This document shows, one piece after another, positions 34,137-43,673 of a DNA stretch of 51,878 nucleotides (positions are counted from its first letter, which is position 1; every line of letters starts with the position of its first letter). The stretch is taken from the NCBI GenBank assembly GCA_013823325.1, contig PNLY01000034.1:1-51878 (forward strand). The letters run 5' to 3'. The position numbers were made by a program, and so were the translations under genes. This DNA comes from Methylobacterium sp. Lineage in GTDB: Bacteria > Pseudomonadota > Alphaproteobacteria > Rhizobiales > Beijerinckiaceae. The notes beneath the pieces were generated by a model that saw only the letters and a list, made by a program, of their open reading frames with translations, was not told where the DNA came from and did no database searches.

Positions 34137-34577
34137 TCACTGGCATTTCGCTGAGCTCGCCGGCTCCCGGAACAGCGTCTCGATCAGCGGACATTCCCGC
34201 CGATTGCCTTCTGTGCATTGGGCCACCACGTCCTTCAGCACTCGCTCCATGCGTTTCAGGTCGGCGATCTTTTCACGCACGTCGTCGAGATGCGCGGCGG
34301 CAACGGCGCTTGCCTCGGCGCAGGGCTGGTCGCGCTCGTCGACGAGGCGCAGCAGTTCACGGACTTCATCGAGGGAGAAGCCGAGCTCGCGCGCCCGCAA
34401 GACGAAGCGAAGCCGTCGCTCGTGGGTGCTGTCGTAGCTGCGATAGCCGCTCGCCGTGCGCGGCGGCTCCGGCAGGAGGCCGACCTTCTCGTAATAGCGG
34501 ACCGTCTCCAGATTGCACCCTGTGCGCTGTGCGAGTTCGGCGCGCTTGAGGCCTTTCACGCCAGCGTGATCGCGCAT
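34137..34577 (-). CDS. merR: Mercury-responsive MerR activator
   Basis: 146 residues. The HTH is RAELAQRTGCNLETVRYYEK, followed by the MerR dimerisation helix. The three Hg(II)-binding cysteines are present: C86 (DQPCAEA), C121 (AQCTEG) and C129 (RRECPLI). It represses and, with Hg(II), activates the divergent mer promoter by unwinding its long spacer. It starts close to the merO/P site and is transcribed divergently from merT. Its 3' end lies only about 20 bp from the transposon terminus. Confidence 0.92.
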   Translation of the reverse strand: MRDHAGVKGLKRAELAQRTGCNLETVRYYEKVGLLPEPPRTASGYRSYDSTHERRLRFVLRARELGFSLDEVRELLRLVDERDQPCAEASAVAAAHLDDVREKIADLKRMERVLKDVVAQCTEGNRRECPLIETLFREPASSAKCQ

Positions 34578-34662
34578 CCAAAAATACCCCTTGACCCTGT
34601 AGTTGCTACAGACCGCACATTAGCGCCTGGATAGGTTTTCGACAAGAAGAGCGAGGTCGAAC
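34578..34662 (+). promoter_or_regulatory. mer operator/promoter
   Basis: The -35 TTGACC (34591-34596) is followed by the dyad CTGTAG-TTG-CTACAG (34597-34611). The -10 candidate CACATT at 34616-34621 leaves a 19-bp spacer, the overlong spacing typical of MerR-activated promoters. Confidence 0.75.
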
Positions 34663-35088
34663 ATGAATGCATCCCGACACGGACCAGCAGACGTTGCACC
34701 GACTGCGGCAAACCTGACGACGCCAGAGCGAAGCGAGGCCGGGCGACAGCGCCTGGTCGCCGTCGGCGGCATACTCGGCGCCATCGCCGCCTCGTCCTGT
34801 TGCATCATTCCGCTCGTCCTGTTCAGCCTCGGCATCGGCGGCGCCTGGATCGGCAATCTGACGGCGCTTGCGCCCTACAAGCCACTGTTTGTCGCCGCAA
34901 CGGCGGGCATGCTCGGCTACGGCTTCTACCTTGTCTACTGGAAGCCGCGACAGGCCTGTGCCGATGGGGCTGCCTGCACGCGCGCCGTCCCCAGCCGCCT
35001 CGTTCAGATCGCGCTCTGGTTCGCGACCGTACTCGTCGCCGCTGCTTTCGCCTTCGACTACGTCGCGCCGCTGCTGCTTTCCGCCTGA
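34663..35088 (+). CDS. merT: Mercuric ion transporter MerT
   Basis: 141 residues. Three membrane helices; the first carries the vicinal pair C46-C47 (ASSCCIIPL), and the cytoplasmic loop has C99 and C105 (QACADGAACTR). These pass Hg(II) from MerP to MerA. The N-terminal 30 residues are an extension relative to the classic 116-residue MerT. First gene of the mer operon, 21 nt before merP. Confidence 0.92.
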   Translation: MNASRHGPADVAPTAANLTTPERSEAGRQRLVAVGGILGAIAASSCCIIPLVLFSLGIGGAWIGNLTALAPYKPLFVAATAGMLGYGFYLVYWKPRQACADGAACTRAVPSRLVQIALWFATVLVAAAFAFDYVAPLLLSA

Positions 35089-35108
35089 CACCAAGAGGAG
35101 ACTACCCC

Positions 35109-35402
35109 ATGAGGAAGAGTTTGAGCGCTTTCACTTTGATCGCGTCGGTGATGACTGCGCCTGCCGCCTTCGCCGCCGAACGCACTGTGACGTTTGCCGT
35201 CGACAACATGACCTGCGCCTCGTGCCCCTACATCGTGAAGACCACGATGGCGGCAATCCCCGGTGTCGCGAAGGTGACCGTCTCCTTCGAGGCGAAGTCC
35301 GCGACCGTGACCTTCGACGACGCTAAGACGAGCACCGATGCCATCGCAGCCGCCAGCATGAATGCTGGTTATCCGGCCCACCCGACGCAGCAAGGCAGCT
35401 AG
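35109..35402 (+). CDS. merP: Periplasmic mercury-binding protein MerP
   Basis: 97 residues. Signal peptide MRKSLSAFTLIASVMTAPAA ending AFAA. The mature domain is a heavy-metal-associated fold with NMTCASC (C36, C39), which captures Hg(II) in the periplasm and hands it to MerT. AAGAGGAG lies about 9 nt before the ATG. The stop TAG touches the merF start. Confidence 0.93.
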   Translation: MRKSLSAFTLIASVMTAPAAFAAERTVTFAVDNMTCASCPYIVKTTMAAIPGVAKVTVSFEAKSATVTFDDAKTSTDAIAAASMNAGYPAHPTQQGS

Positions 35403-35651
35403 ATGACTGATCGCGCCGTAATCCGCGCAGGTGCCGTTGGCGCCGTCCTCGCCGCGATCTGCTGCGCGGCGCCGCTCCTCGCCGTCGGCCTGTCTCTGGC
35501 GGGTCTTGGCACGTGGCTGACAGGTGTGGGTGCAGTGGTGCTTCCCCTGATCGTCGCGGGCTTCGGCTTCGGCGCGTGGGGGCCCCATCATCGCCGGGCA
35601 AGAGCCACGGCCTATGAGACGAAGATTCGCAAGGAAGGCGTGAAGCCATGA
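35403..35651 (+). CDS. merF: Mercury transporter MerF
   Basis: 82 residues, two membrane helices. The pair C20-C21 in LAAICCAAPLLAV is the Hg(II)-binding site of MerF; the classic second cysteine pair is not evident, since the C-terminus GPHHRRARATAYE has none but does have two histidines. ATG follows the merP stop directly, and the stop overlaps the merBA start (ATGA). A second importer alongside MerT. Confidence 0.82.
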   Translation: MTDRAVIRAGAVGAVLAAICCAAPLLAVGLSLAGLGTWLTGVGAVVLPLIVAGFGFGAWGPHHRRARATAYETKIRKEGVKP

Positions 35652-37885
35652 ACGATTGCTGTGCAACCTCCTCCCGGGACAACCCGGCCGTTTCTCAGCC
35701 CGCGACACTGGCGAGCTTTGCCGTTCGACCGGGCGTAACGTTTCCGGATTGGTCGGCGGTCACGTCGCCTGTGGTCAAGAACGCTCTGCAGGCGATGGTC
35801 GGGTCCGACCACGTGCTCAATCGCTGGAGCGGTTACGATCCCGCCACCGACAGGGTGCGTGTTGCGTTGCTCCGACTCTACGCCGACCACGGGGGTGCCC
35901 CGACCATAAGCGCGCTTGCGGAGCGTACAAAACTCAGTGAGATGGTCATCCGGCCACTGCTCGACGAGCTCCGCCGGCGCGACCTCGTCGTTCTCGATGG
36001 CGAGCTGATCGTCGGCGCCTATCCGTTCAGCGATCATAACACCGGCCATCGGGTCACTCTGGACGGACGCACGCTGAATGCAATGTGCGCGGTCGACGCG
36101 CTGGGCATCGGTGCCATGACCGATCGCGACACCGCGATCGCCTCGCCCTGCGGCCATTGCGGCGCACTGATCCGGATCACCACGCAGGACCGAGGGCGGG
36201 CACTCGCCGACGTCGAGCCACAGTCGGCCGTCATGTGGCAGAGCGTCCGTTATGAAGGCGGCTGCGCCGCGAGCTCGCTCTGCGCGACGACCGCTTTTTT
36301 CTGCTCGGACGAGCATCTTTCCGCCTGGCGCGACGAACGTTCCACCGACGAGCCAGGTTTCCGGCTGTCGATCGAGGAAGGACTGGAAGCCGGCCGTGCT
36401 CTGTTCGGGCCGAGCCTCGCTGGTCTCGATGTGGCGTCGAAGAGCCTGGTGGTCGCCAACCGACCCTTGCGCACAAACGGTCGCAATGGAGGCGCTTACG
36501 ATCTCGTCGTCATCGGCGCCGGCTCGGCCGGCTTCTCGGCCTCGATCACGGCCGCCGATCAGGGCGCACAGGTGGCGCTCATCGGCAGTGGCACCATCGG
36601 CGGCACCTGCGTCAATGTCGGCTGCGTGCCGTCGAAGACCCTGATCCGCGCGGCCGAGACGCTTCATAACGCTCGCGTGGCGGCACGTTTTGCCGGCATT
36701 ACTGCTGAAGCCGAACTGACAGACTGGCGCGGAACCGTTCGTCAGAAGGACACGCTCGTGTCTGGGCTGCGCCAGGCCAAATACGCGGACCTGCTCCCCG
36801 CGTACAATGGTATCGCCTATCGCGACGGGCCGGCTCGCCTCCTCGACGGCGGTGTCGAAGTTGACGGCGCGCGTATTGCCGCTGGCAAGATCATTATCGC
36901 AACCGGCGCGCGGCCGGCAGTTCCTGCTATTCCTGGCCTCGAGACCGTACCGTATCTCACCAGTACGACGGCGCTCGACCTCGAGGAACTGCCGCGATCG
37001 CTGCTGGTGATCGGCGGCGGTTATATCGGCGCGGAGCTCGCCCAGATGTTCGCCCGTGCCGGCGTCAAGGTGACCCTCGTCTGCCGGTCCCGACTGCTCC
37101 CCGAGGCCGAGCCCGAGATCGGCGCGGCGCTCACGGGGTATTTCGAGGATGAAGGCATCACCGTTATCTCCGGCATCGCTTACCGCGCGATCCGCAAAAC
37201 CGAGGGCCGAGCGTCACTGACCGTCACGCGTGACGGTCACGATGTCCAGATCGACGCCGATCAGGTGCTGATCACCACGGGCCGCACGCCCAACATCGAA
37301 GGCCTTGGGCTGGCCGAGCACGGGATCACCGTCTCGGCGAAGGGCGGCATCGTGGTCGACGACCGCATGCGCACGACCAAGGCTGGCGTCTATGCCGCCG
37401 GCGACGTCACCGGCCGCGACCAGTTCGTCTACATGGCCGCCTATGGCGCCAAGCTCGCCGCCAAGAACGCCCTCAATGGCGACAGCCTGCGCTACGATAA
37501 CAGCGCCATGCCCGCTATCGTCTTCACCGATCCGCAGGTCGCAAGCGTAGGTCTCACCGAGGCGGCGGCGCGTGCGGCCGGGCATGAGATCCGCGTTTCG
37601 ACGATCGGTCTCGATCAGGTGCCGCGCGCACTCGCCGCCCGCGACACTCGTGGGCTTATCAAGCTCGTGGCCGATGCTGCTGGCGGTCGTTTGCTCGGCG
37701 CCCACATCCTCGCGCCGGAAGGTGCCGACAGCATTCAGACCGCGGCTCTCGCGATCCGCCAGGGTCTCACCGTCGATGACCTCGCGGACACGATCTTTCC
37801 TTACCTCACCACGGTCGAGGGGCTGAAGCTCGCAGCACTTTCGTTCGGCAAGGACATCGCCAAACTCTCCTGCTGCGCCGGGTGA
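35648..37885 (+). CDS. merBA: MerB-MerA fusion: organomercurial lyase and mercuric reductase
   Basis: 745 residues. Residues 1-265 are MerB-like: the catalytic C147 and D150 in NAMCAVDALG match the WCALD motif, and C212 in SLCATTAFF matches the second cysteine. Residues 284-745 are MerA: FAD site YDLVVIGAGSAG, redox pair C321/C326 in GGTCVNVGCVPSK, NADPH region LLVIGGGYIGAELA, and the C-terminal Hg-binding pair C742-C743 (KLSCCAG). The usual MerA N-terminal HMA domain is absent and MerB takes its place. The fusion would pass Hg(II) from lyase to reductase within one chain. Confidence 0.92.
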   Translation: MNDCCATSSRDNPAVSQPATLASFAVRPGVTFPDWSAVTSPVVKNALQAMVGSDHVLNRWSGYDPATDRVRVALLRLYADHGGAPTISALAERTKLSEMVIRPLLDELRRRDLVVLDGELIVGAYPFSDHNTGHRVTLDGRTLNAMCAVDALGIGAMTDRDTAIASPCGHCGALIRITTQDRGRALADVEPQSAVMWQSVRYEGGCAASSLCATTAFFCSDEHLSAWRDERSTDEPGFRLSIEEGLEAGRALFGPSLAGLDVASKSLVVANRPLRTNGRNGGAYDLVVIGAGSAGFSASITAADQGAQVALIGSGTIGGTCVNVGCVPSKTLIRAAETLHNARVAARFAGITAEAELTDWRGTVRQKDTLVSGLRQAKYADLLPAYNGIAYRDGPARLLDGGVEVDGARIAAGKIIIATGARPAVPAIPGLETVPYLTSTTALDLEELPRSLLVIGGGYIGAELAQMFARAGVKVTLVCRSRLLPEAEPEIGAALTGYFEDEGITVISGIAYRAIRKTEGRASLTVTRDGHDVQIDADQVLITTGRTPNIEGLGLAEHGITVSAKGGIVVDDRMRTTKAGVYAAGDVTGRDQFVYMAAYGAKLAAKNALNGDSLRYDNSAMPAIVFTDPQVASVGLTEAAARAAGHEIRVSTIGLDQVPRALAARDTRGLIKLVADAAGGRLLGAHILAPEGADSIQTAALAIRQGLTVDDLADTIFPYLTTVEGLKLAALSFGKDIAKLSCCAG

Positions 37886-37897
37886 GCACAATCGGCG

Positions 37898-38272
37898 TCA
37901 AGGGCGTTTCCTGCCGATGATCGGTATGACGTCGGCGGTGCGGTTATCGCGCCGCCGTTCCATAAGCTGGCACAGCGCGCGGACTTGACGATGCTGGGCG
38001 AGCACGGTTTCGACGGCGCGCCGCTCCTGTTCGGCCCGGGCCGTCCCCGCCGGCCGATCCGTCGCGTTGCGCCGGGCTCTCGACTCGGCAACTGCATGGC
38101 GGAAGGCTTCCAGCACCTCGGAAGCGCGGTTCGCGGTCGCGCGACTGACACCTGCCTCGATGGCCAGATTCACAACCGTCAGCCTGCCATCAGCCACGCG
38201 GGGGCACCCATAAAGGAGGCGCGCCATCGCCTCACGAAGCGCCTGTTCCGTGGCTGCACTGACCGGCTTCAT
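37898..38272 (-). CDS. TnpC-like small accessory protein, 124 aa
   Basis: Contains a helix-turn-helix-like LTVVNLAIEAGVSRATANRA, then a charged coiled-coil segment with many R and E. Tn554 TnpC is also about 125 residues and steers transposition orientation; the resemblance in size, position and composition suggests an equivalent (DUF6262-like). It starts inside the stop of the upstream recombinase (ATGA). Convergent with merBA with only 12 bp between stops. Confidence 0.62.
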   Translation of the reverse strand: MKPVSAATEQALREAMARLLYGCPRVADGRLTVVNLAIEAGVSRATANRASEVLEAFRHAVAESRARRNATDRPAGTARAEQERRAVETVLAQHRQVRALCQLMERRRDNRTADVIPIIGRKRP

Positions 38273-40413
38273 GATGTGCGTTCCTTCAACGGCGCGATGA
38301 GCCTGCGTTTTCTGTCGTTGTCCAGGCGCAGCGCTTCGCGTTGCAGCGGGGAGAGACGCTTGTCGGCGAGAAGATCCTCCGCCTGTGCAATGGAGGCTTC
38401 CCATGGCGGGAGATGTCGCTCGACGAGGCAGGCGTTGGGACATCGGTCGGGCGCGCATCGCGACAGGACCGGCACCGAGGCTGAAGGTTTCTCAGACTCC
38501 CGCAGGCAGAGCGCCGTCAATGGGTCGAAGAAGCAGTCGTTCAGATATCCGACATGCAGCGTGCGCGCCAGATGCGCCAGCATCGCCTTCAGGCGCTTGC
38601 GATCGGCCAGTTGCCCCGGAAGCGGGCCGAGTTCGCGGCCGACCCGCTCCAGTTCCACGCCGACGCGCTTACCGGCGGGTCCGCCTGGACCGTGACCGCG
38701 TCGATGGTTTTCGAAGTAGTCGATGATGTCGTCGAGTTGTCCGAGCGCCAGTTCCTGTTCGACCTCCTGCCTGAAGCCGGATGCGGACGAGCCGGCATAG
38801 CCGTTGAACATGGCCACGGAGGCGTGCTTGTACTGGATTTTGCCGGCGACAACCCCGAAGGGCCGGTTCGCGATGTACCAGGCCAGCGTTCGCCTGAACT
38901 GACGGGTGTTGAAGCGCCAGACGTCTTCTCCCACTCGGGGGATCACAGGACTATCGTCCGCGCCATATCGCTCATCGAGATGTTCTCGGAATTGGTTGAT
39001 CTTCTTGGCGATGAGTATCGGCGTCTCGGCATTGTTCGTCTCGCGGTCGTCAAGGGCAAGCCATAGCCGCTCTGTCCCCGCATTCCGGCGGAATCGTTCC
39101 GAAAGACGCTCGGCAACCCGGATCGCCTGGACGGCGGCCTCGATGGTGATCCATTCGACCTGTTCGCCGCGAGCGCCGCGATCCTTCCAGGTCACGCCCT
39201 CGATCGCCAGCCTTTCTGTTCGCCCGTCCCGGTCGAGATTCCGTTTCAGGCAGCCGGATCGCAGCGACTGCACCTCACCGTCGCGCATGCCCGTCAGATA
39301 GCAACACACGATATAGGCGGCCGTCTGCAGGTGCCGTTCTTCCCGCGCCAGGCTGATGGCATCGAAGCGCTCCCGCCACGGTCGCCCCGTGTCGGGATCC
39401 GGGGAGATCGGCGTGTCCATCCCGCCCACCTCGAACCCAAGCTCGTCGACAGCATCATGAACCATCGACAACAGGGCCGGATCTTTGTGGACGGTGGTGA
39501 GATGCAGCCCGCATTGCATCGTCAGGAGCTTCAGATTGATGACCTCGCCATCAAACCTGCCGCCCCGCGACAATCTGCCGGTCAGCCCCCCGATCGAAAG
39601 AGGTCTTTCCCAGACAGGAATGCCTCTTCCTTCCTCGCGACGCTTGTCGATCCAGGAGGCCAGCATTACCGCGGGCCGCGTGTGGCGGGCGCGCGAGCGT
39701 GCTGCGAACCGGCTGTTCAGTGCATCGGCTTCAGCCCGGGCAGTGAAGATGTCGTCGCAGAGGTGCTCGACATATTTCAAGGCCCATCGCAGCATTGCGC
39801 CGATGACCGGCTCCGGGATGCGCGCGGTCCGGTTTTCCGAACAGCGCGTTCCCTGGCCGGTTGCCCGATAGACCGGTCGGCCGCGCCACGGGGTGAAGGT
39901 GATGCCACCGCACGTCAGATAGGGCGCCAGGCGATGAAGCTGGACGATGGGCCTGAGGCACACACCCACGCGCCCCGGCGTGATCGGCCGCGCCCGGTGA
40001 TGGGTCGCGTATGCATCGATCAAATCCTGATCGACGTTTGCCAGATCGAGCTTGCCGATCCGCGAGCGCACGAAGTCCAGGAACCGGCGCAGCGTCGCAA
40101 GCGCAGTATGGCCGGAGACTGGCCGCAACCGCGGCTCACCGTCGGCGCGCCGTTCATTCATCCAGGCATAGATGTATTCCTTCGCAAGCAACCGCTCTGC
40201 CGCGCAGGGGATCACGCCGAAGTCGACCGTTCGAAAGGCCTTTCTGGCCATGTTGAACATCGCCGGCGCCATATCCCAGACATCATCGCCGAACCGCGAG
40301 AGCGCCGCTCGGTCGGTACCATCCCTGAGAGGCATCGAAGCCAAAACGATGTCGTCATCGACCCTGAGGCGTGAGACGGCACGCTCATCGTTCAAAGGAG
40401 AGGTAGTGGTCAT
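38269..40413 (-). CDS. Tyrosine recombinase, 714 aa (third of the trio)
   Basis: Large recombinase. Catalytic-domain marks are YLTGMRDGEVQSL (first arginine), RFNTRQFRRTLAWYIAN (second arginine region) and YKHASVAMFNGYAG (histidine and a candidate tyrosine). It has an N-terminal domain of about 300 residues and a C-terminal 110-residue extension with cysteines (RCAPDRCPNACLVERHLPPW), a possible zinc site. It overlaps both neighbours by ATGA. Together with the next two genes it forms the recombination machinery of the transposon. Confidence 0.8.
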   Translation of the reverse strand: MTTTSPLNDERAVSRLRVDDDIVLASMPLRDGTDRAALSRFGDDVWDMAPAMFNMARKAFRTVDFGVIPCAAERLLAKEYIYAWMNERRADGEPRLRPVSGHTALATLRRFLDFVRSRIGKLDLANVDQDLIDAYATHHRARPITPGRVGVCLRPIVQLHRLAPYLTCGGITFTPWRGRPVYRATGQGTRCSENRTARIPEPVIGAMLRWALKYVEHLCDDIFTARAEADALNSRFAARSRARHTRPAVMLASWIDKRREEGRGIPVWERPLSIGGLTGRLSRGGRFDGEVINLKLLTMQCGLHLTTVHKDPALLSMVHDAVDELGFEVGGMDTPISPDPDTGRPWRERFDAISLAREERHLQTAAYIVCCYLTGMRDGEVQSLRSGCLKRNLDRDGRTERLAIEGVTWKDRGARGEQVEWITIEAAVQAIRVAERLSERFRRNAGTERLWLALDDRETNNAETPILIAKKINQFREHLDERYGADDSPVIPRVGEDVWRFNTRQFRRTLAWYIANRPFGVVAGKIQYKHASVAMFNGYAGSSASGFRQEVEQELALGQLDDIIDYFENHRRGHGPGGPAGKRVGVELERVGRELGPLPGQLADRKRLKAMLAHLARTLHVGYLNDCFFDPLTALCLRESEKPSASVPVLSRCAPDRCPNACLVERHLPPWEASIAQAEDLLADKRLSPLQREALRLDNDRKRRLIAPLKERTS

Positions 40414-42221
40414 GAGCCGTAAGCCTCCGGCGGAAGATAGAGCAACCGCGCCGAGGATTCTGCCGCCTCAACCCGTGCGCCTCCGACGACGGAGGACGGG
40501 AACATCGGCAGAATTTGCTCCGTGATCCTGCGGTATGGCCGATCGAATTTCTCGTTCCAGTCGCCAGAAGGCAACGCCTCCCGCAGCTCGTCCATGAACG
40601 CCTGGAACGCGATCAGCGCCGGTAGTTTCCGTGCGGTAATGACCGCGTTGGAGCATTCCAGGCACCCCCAGAACGGCGTCGGACAGGCTTCGCCTTCCCG
40701 ACCGAAAGGGCTGACGCGGAAGTTGCTGCACGCCGCCAGCCAAAGATCCTGCTCTCCGTCCAGGAGCGGGCCGATCTTTTCCGACGGCACCGGCAGCCCG
40801 GTCGCGTCGGCTGAGGTTCGCAGCCGGGCTTCATCCGCGGGCACAACGATCCAAGGTCGCAGAGCCGGCGCCATCGCGTCGGTCAGTGCCTCGACTATCG
40901 TCTGCTCATGCAGATGCCGAAGGGCGGGGATGTCGGCATAATGGTTGGCCGCCACCGCTACCGTGTGGCCGACGGCAAAGTTCTCCAACTGCCCTCCGGT
41001 CCGCTTATACCAGTCAGCCTTCTGGGTCTTGCGCAGCCTGGAGAGATTGAGCGCCAGCGATTTTCCGGCGTCATCGACGATTCCGTACTTCTCGACAAAC
41101 GCGGCCACGCAGGTCCCCAGCTTTTTCGGCGACGACAGGCGCCCCGGCTTCCAGGTGAGCCAGAGCTTGCTCGATCCAGTGTGCTGCCGAGCCTTTTCCG
41201 TCAGCTTGATCGCCAGCCGCAGGACGGCTCCGGGCGTCTCCCGTCCGCCATCGCGGACACGCAAGCGCTTCCACTGGGCATGATGCGCGCGCCGCTTTCG
41301 ATACTCGATCTCGACATAACCCCGGTTGGGATTGCGCAAGCAGTCAGCCTCAAGCCCACGCAGCGCTTCGATCTCCATGCCGGTCGTCAAGGACAGCCAG
41401 ACGAGGAAGCCGACGACATCGTACCGGGTCAGATGGAAGCCGGCATGCAGTTCCTCGACCGGAGGCGGCTCGAGCCCGCATCTATGAGCGTGGTAGCGCA
41501 GATTGTCGAACAGCGCGCCTTCCCCGGCGACTACTCCCGCCGTCACAATCTGTTCGACCACTAGGTCATAGCGACGGCGCAATTCTGGATCACGGCCTAC
41601 ATCCAGAAGTGGGGGAGGCAGAGCCTCGCCCGTCGCTATCCGGTCGCGAGCCTCGATGATCTGGCGCATCGCTGCCTGCAGCAACGTCGAGGCAATCCTC
41701 CCACTGTAGGCATCGCGCGGCTTTGAGACGCCGTGCTCGCCGTGACCGATGTATTTCAGGCGCAACAGTGTTTCGGGCGGAAGCCTTTCAGGATTGAGCT
41801 CGGCGGCGACGCGCAGCACCCCGATCAGAGCACCGAGCACATTGCGCTGATTGGGTCGCTCGCCGCCGTTCTGCTCCAGCCAGTCCTCATAGGCATTGAT
41901 TACCGCCGGAGTTAAGTCGTCGAGACGACGAGGTTTTACCGACGCCCCTTCCAGGAACAGCCAGAACCGCCGCAGACGGCGGATAAAGGTGCCTGCGGTT
42001 TTCCAGAGTGGTGCCGGCCCCATCCGGTGGAGATACTCCTGCAGGAATGGCGCAACCTCATGGGTCAGCGCCGTCAGCGGCCAGGAAGACAGATTGACGT
42101 CGATCCTCCCGGCATCTTCCGTCCGAAGGACGAAGACGAGCGGATTTTGCGGATTTTCCTCTTGAGTGTCGAACAATTCGATTCCAACTGGGAAGGTGGC
42201 ACGACGACCGCGTTTCATCAC
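40410..42221 (-). CDS. TnpB-like tyrosine recombinase, 603 aa, altered active site
   Basis: Length and layout resemble TnpB of Tn554 (630 aa). The C-terminal half has a recombinase-like fold: LTTGMEIEALRGL, LNLSRLRKTQKADWYKRTGG and VGHTVAVAANHYADI. The position that is normally the first catalytic arginine (TGxR) reads E here, and the HxxR box reads SRLR, while the last histidine and tyrosine region remain. It may act as a structural partner instead of a full catalyst. Also has a cysteine cluster WGCLECSNAVITARKLPAL. Confidence 0.78.
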   Translation of the reverse strand: MMKRGRRATFPVGIELFDTQEENPQNPLVFVLRTEDAGRIDVNLSSWPLTALTHEVAPFLQEYLHRMGPAPLWKTAGTFIRRLRRFWLFLEGASVKPRRLDDLTPAVINAYEDWLEQNGGERPNQRNVLGALIGVLRVAAELNPERLPPETLLRLKYIGHGEHGVSKPRDAYSGRIASTLLQAAMRQIIEARDRIATGEALPPPLLDVGRDPELRRRYDLVVEQIVTAGVVAGEGALFDNLRYHAHRCGLEPPPVEELHAGFHLTRYDVVGFLVWLSLTTGMEIEALRGLEADCLRNPNRGYVEIEYRKRRAHHAQWKRLRVRDGGRETPGAVLRLAIKLTEKARQHTGSSKLWLTWKPGRLSSPKKLGTCVAAFVEKYGIVDDAGKSLALNLSRLRKTQKADWYKRTGGQLENFAVGHTVAVAANHYADIPALRHLHEQTIVEALTDAMAPALRPWIVVPADEARLRTSADATGLPVPSEKIGPLLDGEQDLWLAACSNFRVSPFGREGEACPTPFWGCLECSNAVITARKLPALIAFQAFMDELREALPSGDWNEKFDRPYRRITEQILPMFPSSVVGGARVEAAESSARLLYLPPEAYGS

Positions 42222-43657
42222 AGGGGTCCACCAGCATTAACGCGCAGTTCCCAGGCCTCGACCGCAGCGTCGATCATTTCCTGGCTTTCTTCCATGCAAT
42301 CCAGGTAGATGTGAGTGCTTTCGATGCGGCTATGGCCCAGCAAACGCTGCAACTTCAGAAGAGGATCGCCAATCAAGCGGCGGTACGCCGCGCCGATATG
42401 GGATCGGCGTTCGTCGAGTACCCATCCGATCTGTTCACGCACGAGCAGCGACAGCATATGAACCGCAAAGGTGTGGCGCATCATGTGCGGAGTGACGTCG
42501 AGGTCGATCCCGAACCGCCTGCACCGTACGCTTGCCCTCCGGAAGACCACCTCCCAAGCGGCCGGGGGCATGGGCCGCGCCCCTTCCGCCAGCCAAAGAC
42601 ACAATGGTTCGGATGTTTCCGCCCATACCAAGCGGCTGCGTTCGCGCGGCGCCAGCACGTCGACACTGGCTCGAACTGTGTCCTTTTCCAGAAGGAGCCT
42701 TCCCCGATCGTGGCTGACGACACGGATCGGATGTTCGATTGACCTATTGCGCGGTTGCGAAAGGCGCATGAGGACATTGGTCCGTTCCAACGCCGCGTAT
42801 TCATGCAGACGCTTCAGCACGCGCTCGGGCAAGCGGATCTCGCGCCCCTTGCTACCCTTGGCAATGGCCGGCGCCAGTCGGAAAGATCGGCTCCTCAATG
42901 CACCGACCGGCTCCGTCCTCGGGAACTCGATCCAGAGCAGACTTGCCGCTTCCTGGAGCCGCAGGCCCGTCGTGACGAGCAATTCGGCGAACAACGCATT
43001 GCGCTCGCTGTTGCGGCCCTGCCAGGTGGGATCCTCGCTCCCGTCTGGAAGACGACCACGCAAGCCGATCTCGCGAAACAGGAGATACCGATCCAGGGAA
43101 AGGAACCGGATATCGCGTGTCCGTGCGCCGCGCTCGGTGGCAACATTGGCAGCGACCGCTATGGCCCCGCCGCCGTTCGTCCGTCGCCATGATTGCCGAT
43201 AGGTGAAAGGCGATTTGGCGATCATTCCCTCTTCAAGAGCCCATCGGTAAAGCTTGTCGAGCGCTGCTACCGACCGGTTCCAGCTCGCGGCCGAGATGCG
43301 CGCCGGAGGAAGCGCCAGACGTCGCGCCGCATGGAAGGCTGCGACATCGTGCCGATCAGCCGCCCAGAGGGCTCTGTTGTCTCGGCGCTCGGCAAGAAAG
43401 CGCATCCAGATCAGGATATCCCAACCATAGGCGCGCAAGCTGTTGGGCGAACGAACCCCCAACGTGGGGCAAGCTCGAAAGAACCGGTTCAGGTCGTGAT
43501 CGTAGCTGTCGTCATCGCCAAGAATGAACGGCATGCCGTCCACGAGGTTCAGCTTCTCGGCGGCTGCGACTTCATCCACCGACAGCCTGTGGACGACGCC
43601 ATCAACCGTAACAGACTGCCGCAGCGTCGAAAGATCCGTGAAGAAGAGCTGGGGCAT
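42218..43657 (-). CDS. TnpA-like tyrosine recombinase, 479 aa
   Basis: First gene of the recombinase operon. Complete tyrosine recombinase set: R233 in VTTGLRLQEAASL, TPHMMRHTFAVHML (HxxR), then LLGHSRIESTHIYLD with the GH and the tyrosine. An N-terminal SAM-like core-binding domain covers residues 70-160. Probably the active strand-exchange enzyme. Upstream lies the 50-bp palindrome, 16 nt from the start, so the palindrome would be in the 5' leader. Confidence 0.85.
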   Translation of the reverse strand: MPQLFFTDLSTLRQSVTVDGVVHRLSVDEVAAAEKLNLVDGMPFILGDDDSYDHDLNRFFRACPTLGVRSPNSLRAYGWDILIWMRFLAERRDNRALWAADRHDVAAFHAARRLALPPARISAASWNRSVAALDKLYRWALEEGMIAKSPFTYRQSWRRTNGGGAIAVAANVATERGARTRDIRFLSLDRYLLFREIGLRGRLPDGSEDPTWQGRNSERNALFAELLVTTGLRLQEAASLLWIEFPRTEPVGALRSRSFRLAPAIAKGSKGREIRLPERVLKRLHEYAALERTNVLMRLSQPRNRSIEHPIRVVSHDRGRLLLEKDTVRASVDVLAPRERSRLVWAETSEPLCLWLAEGARPMPPAAWEVVFRRASVRCRRFGIDLDVTPHMMRHTFAVHMLSLLVREQIGWVLDERRSHIGAAYRRLIGDPLLKLQRLLGHSRIESTHIYLDCMEESQEMIDAAVEAWELRVNAGGPL

Positions 43658-43673
43658 CCTGTTCTCCTCGGCC

